The translations under genes and the position numbers were made by a program. The notes beneath the pieces were generated by a model. The model searched no databases and was not told where the DNA came from. It worked only from the letters and a program-made list of their open reading frames with translations. Below, piece after piece: positions 49,201 through 58,200 of a DNA stretch of 62,517 nt. Each line of letters opens with the position of its first letter. The stretch's first letter is position 1. Where the stretch lies: NCBI RefSeq assembly GCF_003349955.1, contig NZ_QLKQ01000044.1, positions 1 through 62,517 on the forward strand. The letters run 5' to 3'. Source of the DNA: Azospirillum brasilense (GTDB lineage Bacteria; Pseudomonadota; Alphaproteobacteria; Azospirillales; Azospirillaceae).

Positions 49201-52200
49201 CGGCCGGCGCCAAGGCGGTGACGCCCGACGTGGCGGCGCTGACGGACGGCGAGCCGGGCCGTCTGTTTCTGCGCTCGCTGGCGGAGCAGGGGGATCTGGA
49301 ACGCATCGCGGCGCTGTGGCGTCTCGGCGTGACGGTGGACTGGACCCTGCTGAGCGGCGCCGACCGGCCGTTGCGGCGCGTCGCGGCGCCGACCTATCCT
49401 TTTGCCAAGCATCGCTACTGGCTGCCGAACGCCACGGCGAGCCAAGCGGCGGCAGCCCAACCGGTGGTGATGGTGGAGCCGGCGGCGGCCGAGCTTCGGA
49501 CGATGCCTCTGGCTCCGCACTGGCGCCCGGTCGCGGCCGATGACGCGGTGGCGGCCGGTCGCCCCCCGTCCGGTCGCCTGCTGGTCGTCGGTGCCGATGC
49601 GGCGTGCCTGGAGGTCCTCCGCGCGGGCGGCGGCGCCGTGCACGCGCTGGAGATCGACCCCGCCGACACGGTCGAGGCCTTGACCCGGCGGCTGGCCGAC
49701 GCCGGGTCCCTGGACCATGTCGTCTGGGTGGCGCCCCCCGGCGGCGGGCCGCTCATCGACGCGCAGCGCTCGGGGCTGCGCCATCTGTTCAAGCTGGTCA
49801 AGGCCCTGCTGGCGTCGGGGCAGGGCTGGCGGGCGCTCGGGCTGACGGCCATCACGGTGCGGACCCAGGCGGTGTGCGGCGACGACCCGGCCGAGCCGGC
49901 GCACGCCGGCGTCCATGGGCTGACCGGGGCGCTGGCGAAGGAGTTCCCGCGCTGGACGGTGCGGTCGCTCGATCTGGAGGACGATGGCGATGTGGCCGTC
50001 GCCCTGCTGGCGCTGCCGCCGGCCGATCCGGAAGGCGATCCGCTGGCCCGCCGCGCCGGGCAATGGCTGCGGCGCGTGTTCGTCCCCGTGGAACTGCCGG
50101 AGGCCACGCCGGCCTACCGCCAGGGCGGCGTCTATGTGGTGATCGGCGGGGCCGGCGGCCTGGGCGCCGCCTGGACGCGCCATGTGGCGGAGCGGTACGG
50201 GGCCTCGGTGGTCTGGATCGGCCGGCGCGCCCTGGACGACGCCATCCGGGAGCGGATCCGGGCCATCGCGGCGGTCGGGCCGGCCCCGGCCTATGTCAGC
50301 GCCGACGCGACCGACCCGGATGCGTTGCGGTCGGCCTTCGCCGCGATCCGGCAAGGCCATCCGGCGATCCATGGCGTCATCCTGTCGGCGGTCGGCGCCT
50401 TCGACCGCGGCATCGCCGACATGGACGAGGACCGGTTCCAGGACATCCTGTCGGTCAAGATCGACGCCGGCGTGCATCTGGCCGAGATCGTGAAGGACGA
50501 TCCGCTGGATTTCCTGCTGTTCTTCTCGTCGATCGTCGCGCTGGAAAAGAACGGAGGCCTCAGCGGCTATGCGGCCGGCGGCGCCTTCGCGGACGCCTTC
50601 GCGCTGCGGCTCGCCCGCCGGGAGGGGCGCTGCGTCCGGGTGGTCAACTGGGCGCATTGGGACATCGGCACCGGCGCCACCATCGCCGAAGCGACCAGGG
50701 TCCGCCGCCGGAAGGGCGGGCATTTGCCGGTGCAGGCGGACGCGGCGTGGGCGCTGCTTCAGGCCACGCTGGGCGGACCGATCCCGCAGGTGGCCGTGGT
50801 CAGGACCAGCCGGCCCGACGCCCTGCCGATGGTCGAGGCCGGGCGGCGGCTGAGCCTGGACGCACGGCCGGCTCCGCGCTGCATCGACCGGCTGCCCGCC
50901 CTGCCGGACGCGCTGCGCGCGGCCTCCGGCACGCTCGGTCCGGTCAGCCTGTTCAACAACCCGATCCTGGAAGCCCATCTGCGGCCGCTGTTCGCCGGGC
51001 TGTTGCGCTCGGCGGGGCTGGACGATCCGGCGGCGGTGCCGGCCGGCCCGGCCTTCTACCGGCGCTGGCTGGAGGCCGGCCGGGTGCTACTGGCCGAACA
51101 TTCCTCCGCCGGTGCGCCGGTCGGTGGTCTTGAGGACTGCTGGCGGCGCTGGGACGCCGCCCGGCGGGCGGATCTGGCCGACCCCGACCTGCAAGGCGCG
51201 GTGGAACTGGCCGAGGCCTGCCTGCGCGCCCTGCCGGACGTTCTGTCGGGGGCGGTCCGTTCCACCGACATCCTGTTCCCCGGTGCGTCGATGCGCCGGG
51301 TGGAAGCCGTGTACCGCGACAACGCCGTCGCCGACCACTTCAACCACATCCTGGCGGAAGCCGTGGCCGGGGCGGTGGCGCGTCGCCTGGAGCTGGACCC
51401 GGATGCGCGCCTGCGCATCCTGGAGATCGGCGCCGGCACCGGCGGCACCACCTCCATGGTGCTGCCCTATCTGGACGTTCATCGGGACCGCATCGCCGAA
51501 TACGCCTACACCGACCTGTCCAAGGCCTTCCTGTTCCACGCCGAAAGCCGGTTCGTCGGGGCGCATCCGTTCGTCCGGCCCATGCTGTTCGATGTCGAGA
51601 AGCCGCCGGCCGCCCAAGGGATCGACACGCAGGCCTATGATCTGGTCATCGCCACGAACGTCCTGCACGCCACGCGCAACATTCGCGACACGCTGGACAA
51701 CGCCAAGGCCGTGCTGCGCGGCAACGGGCTGCTGCTGCTGAACGAGATCAGCACGCGCTCGCTGTTCGCCCACGTCACCTTCGGCCTGCTGGAGGGCTGG
51801 TGGCTGCCGGAGGACGCCGGCCTGCGCCTGCCCGATTCCCCCGGCCTGACGCCGGAGAACTGGCGGGCGGTGCTGCGGCAGGCGGGATTCCCGACCGTGG
51901 CCTTTCCGGCGCCCGAGGCCCATGGGCTGGGGCAGCAGATCATCGTGGCGGAAAGCGATGGCGCGGTGTGCCAGCCCGCGATCCGCGAACCGGCCGCCGC
52001 CCTTCGCCCCGCCCCTGCCGCCCCTCGCGCCCAGGCGGACGGGGATCTCCGATCGGCCTGCGCGGGCTTCCTGACGGGGGTGGTCGCGAAGGTGCTGCGC
52101 ATGAGCCCGGAGGACATCGACGCGCAGGAGCGGCTGGGCGCCTACGGCCTGGATTCCATCCTGGTGGTGCAGATCACGGAGGCGTTGCGCGACCGTTTCC

Positions 52201-55200
52201 CCCGGGTCGCCGGAACCCTGCTGTTCGAAGCCCAGACCATCGAGGCGGTGGCCGACCATCTGATCCGCACGGATCGCGACGCGGTGGTGCGCGCCACCGG
52301 CCGGACCGAGGACGGCGAACCGCCCATCACCCAGCCGACCACCATGGCGGAGTGCGCGGTCGGCGCGCCGGCGGTGGACGACCGCATCGCCATCATCGGG
52401 CTGAGCTGCCGCTTCCCCCAGGCGGACTCGCCGGACGCCTTCTGGCGGGTTCTGGCGGAGGGGGGCGACTGCATCCGCGAGGTGCCGGCCGACCGCTGGC
52501 CGCTGGAGGGGTTCCACCACCCCGACCCGGAGGAGGCGATCCGGCAGTTCAAGAGCTACGGCAAGTGGGGCGGGTTCCTGGACGGCGTGACGGAATTCGA
52601 CCCCCTGTTCTTCAGCATCCCGCCCAAGGAGGCGGCGGCGATCGACCCCCAGGAGCGTCTGTTCCTGCAAACCGCCTGGCAGGCGCTGGAGGATGCGGGC
52701 TACACCCGCGAAAGGCTGGCGAAGGATTTCGACCAGCGCCTGGGCGTCTTCGTCGGGGTGACCCGCACAGGGTTCGACCTGTTCGGCCCGCCGCTGTGGA
52801 ACCAGGGGGAAACGGTCTATCCGCACACCTCCTTCAGCTCCATCGCCAACCGTGTGTCCTTCTTCCTGAACGCCCGCGGTCCCAGCATGCCGGTGGACAC
52901 CATGTGCTCGTCGTCGCTGGCGGCGGTGCATCAGGCCTGCGAGAGCCTGCGGGCCGGGGAATGCCGGGTCGCCATCGCGGGCGGCGTCAACGTCTACCTG
53001 CACCCGTCGGGCTATGTCGGCCTCAGCGCCGCGCGGATGCTGTCGAAGGGCGGCGCCTGCCGCAGCTTCGGCAAGGGCGGCGACGGGTTCGTTCCGGGCG
53101 AGGGTGTGGCCGCGCTGCTGCTGAAGCCGCTGTCCCGGGCCGTGGCCGACAACGACCACATCCACGCGGTGATCCGGGCGACGAAGATCAACCACGGCGG
53201 CCGGACCAACGGCTACACCGTGCCGAACCCGGCGGCCCAGGCGGAGGTGATCCGCGATGCCCTGCGCAGGGGCGGGGTGGACGCCCGCGCGGTCAGCTAC
53301 ATCGAGGCGCACGGCACCGGCACCGAACTGGGCGACCCGATCGAGATCGCCGGCCTGACCGAGGCGTTCCGGCATTTCACGGCGGACACCGGCTTCTGCG
53401 CGCTGGGCTCGGCCAAATCCAACATCGGCCATCTGGAAGCCTCGGCGGGCATCGCCGGGCTGATCAAGGTCGTTCTTCAGATGCGGCACGGCCGGATCGC
53501 CCCCAGCCTGCACGCCGAGGAGCCGAACCCGAACATCGACTTCGCCGCCACGCCCTTCCACCTTCAGCGGGTTTTGGCGGACTGGACGCGCCCGGTCCTG
53601 CCGGACGTCAACGGGGACGCGCGGGAGCAGCCCCGCATCGCCGGCGTGTCCTCCTTCGGAGCCGGCGGCACCAACGTCCATGTGGTGCTGGAGGAGCATC
53701 GCCCCGCCGACCGCGCGCCGCCGGCCGCCGGCGCCGCCGGCCTGTTCCTGCTGTCGGCGGCCAACGCCGACCGGCTGAAGGCCTACGCCGCCAGACTGGA
53801 CGGCTTCATCATGGAGCGGGACGAGGCGGGCGACGCGCCGACCCTGGCCGACATCGCCTACACCTTGCAGGTCGGTCGCGAGGCGATGCCCGAACGGCTG
53901 GCCTTCGTGGCGCGCTCGCTGACCGAGGTTCGGGAGGCGTTGGCGGCTTACCCGACCGCCGGGACCCGCGGGGCGGCGCTGCACGCCGCCAACATCCGCC
54001 AGCACAAGGCGGAGGTCGCCGCCATCACCGCCGACCCGGCCTGGCCGGACCGCGTCGCGGAGCTGTTCGGGCAAGAGCGCTTCGACGAGCTGCTGGCGCT
54101 GTGGACCAAGGGGCTGAAGATCGACTGGGAGCGGCTGCACCGCGGCCGGACGCCCGCCGACGCGATGCCCCGGCGCGTCGGCCTGCCGACCTATCCGTTC
54201 GCCACCACGCGCTTTTGGCTGCCGGAGGTCAAGGCGAGTCCCGTCGCACCGCCCATCCTCACAAAGCCCATCCCCACGCAGCCGCAGGAGCCCGCCATGC
54301 CGGATGTCCCTGCCGTTCCGGCGGCTTTGCCGGAGCGGACGCTCGCCAAACCCACCGGCATCGCGCTTTGCGATCCGGCGGGCTTGGCGGTTCGAGCATG
54401 GGCGGTGCCGGCCAAGCCGGTGGTGGCGCTGGCGCCTCTGCGGATGCCGGAAACGCCGGCCCGCCGGGAGAACCCGGTGCGGACCGGGGAGCCCGCCGTC
54501 GATCCGGTCCCCATAGAACTGGTTTTGGAGGATCATGGCGGCGGGGTGCTGTCGTTGCGGCTGGACGGCCGCGGTGGAGCCGCACCGGGGGCCGGCGCCG
54601 CCCTGGTGGATTGTCTGGAGCGGGTGAACGCGCTGGCGGCGTCGGCCGGCGATCCCGCGAAGGTCCTGCTCGTCCATGGCATCGACCGGATGCTGGGGGC
54701 GGGCGCACCGCCCGAGGGCGTCGAGCGGGCGGAAGCGGCCATCGCGGATTGCGCGGTGCCGGTGGTCGCGGTGATGCCCGGCGAGCGCGGGGGCTCCGGC
54801 GGGGGCGATGCCGTGCGCGTGGCGACCGCCTGCGACGTGGCCATCGGTGAGGCCGATGCGTTCGAGCAGGCGCACGAGATCGCCCGAGCCTCCGCCGTGG
54901 CGTTGGGCGCGTTGAAACGGCAACTGCGCGTCACCGCCGCCTATTGCGCGGAACAGAAGCACGCCGTTCGCGGCTCGGGGGCCGGCATGGCGCCGGTGCC
55001 CGCGGACGCCCCAGTGCCGGCGGGGGCGCCGCGTCCCGTCGCCCTGCGGTCGCGCGTGGTCAGCCTGACGGTGCACGACAACGGCGTTGCGGTGGTGGCG
55101 CTGCACGACCGGGACAGCAGGAACACCTCCTCCCCCGCCTTCGTGGAGGGGGTCACCGAGGCGTTCGCGCACATCGCCGGGACGCCGGAATACAAGGCGG

Positions 55201-58200
55201 TGGTGCTGACCGGCTATGACGGCTATTTCGCCTGCGGCGGCACCCGCAAGGGGCTGCTGGCGATCCAGGGCGGCACCGCCCGCTTCACCGACGAGCAGAG
55301 CTACAGCCTGCCGCTGCTTTGCGACATCCCGGTGATCGCGGCGATGCAGGGGCACGGCATCGGCGCCGGCTGGGCCATGGGCCTGTACTGCGACCGGGCG
55401 GTCTATGCCGAGGAAAGCGTCTACCAGAGCCCTTACATGCTGTACGGCTTCACGCCGGGGGCCGGATCGACGCTGATCTTTCCGGCCCGCCTCGGCCCCG
55501 CCCTGGGGCGGGAGGTGCTGTTGACCGCGCGCGAGCATCGCGGGCGCGACCTGAGGGCGCGCGGCCTCGTCGACGAGGTTCTGCCGCGCGCCGACGTGTT
55601 CCGCCGGGCGCTGGCGATCGCCGGCCATCTGGCCCGCCAGCCCCGCGACCGTCTGGTGCGGGAAAAGGCGGCGCGCACCGCGGTCCTGCGGCGACGCCTG
55701 CCGGAGGTGTTCGCCCAGGAACTGGCGATGCATGACACGACGTTTGTCGGCAACGCCGACGTCACCGAGAGAATTTCCCGATATTTCAACGCGGTGGCTG
55801 ATGCCGTCGCGCCGCCACCACCGTCGTCGCCGTCCCCCGCGGCGCCTGCGGGACCGGCGCCGGACGCGATGCTGGGCTGGCTCCGCGGCAGTCTGGCCGA
55901 GGAATTGAGCCAGCAACCGGACGAGTTGGACGACGACGTGGCCTTCATCGACCTGGGCATGGACTCGATCAGCGCGGTCACCTGGGTGCGGAAGGTCAAC
56001 CGGCAGTACGGCCTGGCGCTGGGAGCCACCCAGGTCTACGACAGCCCCACACTGTCTCGGTTCGCCGCCTTCGTCCTGTCGCGGATGGGGGCGCCCTGTG
56101 CCCCGGCCGGTGAGAAGGTGGCCGCGGCCCCCGCCGATGCTTCCGACGCCGATGCTTCCGACCCCGATGCTTCCGACAAGGACGGCGTCGCGGTGCGGGA
56201 CTGGCTGCGCGACAGTCTGGCGCGCGAGCTGCTGATCGCGCCGGAAGAGCTGGACGAGGACGCCACGTTCATCGACCTGGGGCTGGATTCCATCACCGCG
56301 GTGACCTGGATCCGGGCGCTCAACAAGCGTTTCGGCCTGTCGGTCGGCGCCACCACGGTCTACGCGCACCCGACCCTGGCGGCGTTCCATCGCCATCTCC
56401 TCGACCTTCTGCCGGCGTCGGCCGTCGCGGTCCCGCTCGCGGCGGAACCCGTGCGGACGGCGCCGTCCGCCGAAGCGGCGCCCACCGTTCCGAAGGATGT
56501 GCACCGGGTCCGTCTGGCGGAGACCGCACCGGCACCCGCCGCTCCCGCCATCGCCGCTCCCGCGCCGGTCGCGGCACCGGTGCGGCCGGCGATCGCGATC
56601 ATCGGCATGGCCGGCCAGTTCCCCAAGGCCCCGGACGTCGGAACCTTCTGGCGCAACATCCTGGGCGGCCGGGACTGCGTGACGGAGATTCCGGCCGCGC
56701 GCTGGCCGATCGACGCCTTCTACGCCGCCGACCGCGACGCGCCCGGCAAGACGGTGTGCCGGCGGATGGGGGCGCTCGACGACCTTGACCTGTTCGACCC
56801 GCTGTTCTTCAACATCTCGCCGTCCGAGGCCGAGTTGATGGACCCGCAGCAGCGCCTGTTCCTGCAGAACAGTTGGCGCTGCATCGAAGACGCCGGCTAT
56901 GATCCCGCCACCCTGTCGGGCAGCCTGTGCGGCGTGTTCGTCGGCTGCGCGGCCAGCGATTACGGCCAATTGCTGGTGGGCCAGCCTCCCACCGCGCATG
57001 GGCTGATCGGTGAGTCGGTGGCGATCCTGCCGGCGCGCATCGCCTATTTCCTGAACCTCCAGGGGCCGTGTCTCGCCATCGACACCGCCTGCTCGGCGTC
57101 CCTGGTGGCCATCGCCAACGCGTGCGACAGCCTTGCGCTGGGCAACAGCGATCTGGCGCTGGCCGGCGGCGTCTATGTGCTCAACGGGCCCGAGATGCAC
57201 GTGAAGATGAGCAAGGCCGGCATGCTGTCGCCGGACGGCCGCTGCTACACCTTCGACCAGCGGGCCAATGGATTCGTGCCCGGCGAGGGCGTCGGCGTGC
57301 TGCTGCTGAAGCGGCTGGACGAGGCCGAGCGGGACCGCGACGACATCTACGCGGTGATCCGGGGCTGGGGCGTCAACCAGGACGGCCGGACCAACGGGAT
57401 CACCGCGCCGAACCAGGATTCCCAGGCGCGCCTGGAAGCCCGCGTCTACGAACGTTTCGGCATCGATCCGGAGGACATCGGGCTGATCGAAGCCCACGGC
57501 ACCGGCACCAAGCTGGGCGATCCGATCGAAGTGGAGGCGTTGCGCGCCGCGTTCGGCCGCTTCACCACGCGCGAGGGCTATTGCGCCCTGGGCTCGGTGA
57601 AAACCAACATCGGGCATCTCGCCACCGCCGCCGGAGTCGCGGGGACGATCAAGGCGGCGCTGGCCCTGCGCGACCGGCAACTGCCGCCGTCGATCAACCA
57701 CGACGCGCTGAACGAGCACATCCGGCTCGACCGCAGTCCGTTCTTCGTGAACACCCGGTTGCGGCCCTGGCCGGGCACGCCGGGACGCCGGCGTCATGGC
57801 GCGGTCAGTTCCTTCGGCTTCAGCGGCACCAACTGCCACATCGTGCTGGGGGAGGCGCCGCCCCGACACGCCCCGACTTCGGTGGGGGCGGCGGCGGCCG
57901 GCGGGCCGGTGGTCGTGCCCCTGTCGGCGCGCAGCGAGGCGCAATTGAAGGCCTACGCGCGCGCCCTCTGCGACGGCCTGTCGGAGCCGGGTGAGGGGGC
58001 GCCGATGCCGCTGGCGGATCTGGCGGCGACCTTCCAGTCCGGCCGGGCCGTGCTGAACTGGCGTCTGGCGGTGGTCGCCGGATCGGTCGCGGAGCTGGTG
58101 GAACGCCTGTCGCGCTATGCCGCCTCGGCCGGCGGTGCGGACGATGATTGCGTCGTCGGCATGGTGCGGCCGAAGACGGTCGCCGCCGCGCCGGCCGGTC

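Larger units (their letters stand above)
52370..56420 (+). other. PKS A beta-branching module: KS-pseudoECH-ECH-ACP-ACP
   Basis: KS Cys2204 (TMCSSS). A long proline-rich linker leads to a shrunken crotonase (about 54500-54970), then a full crotonase (about 55045-55815) with FACGGTRKGLLAIQ and MQGHGIGAGWAMG, like the decarboxylating ECH2 of PksI/MupK type. Two ACPs follow (Ser3224, Ser3332), each with Trp exactly six residues after the Ser (Trp3230, Trp3338), the known flag for HMGS recognition. Predicted: addition of a beta carbon branch, by analogy an exocyclic methylene. Confidence 0.92.
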
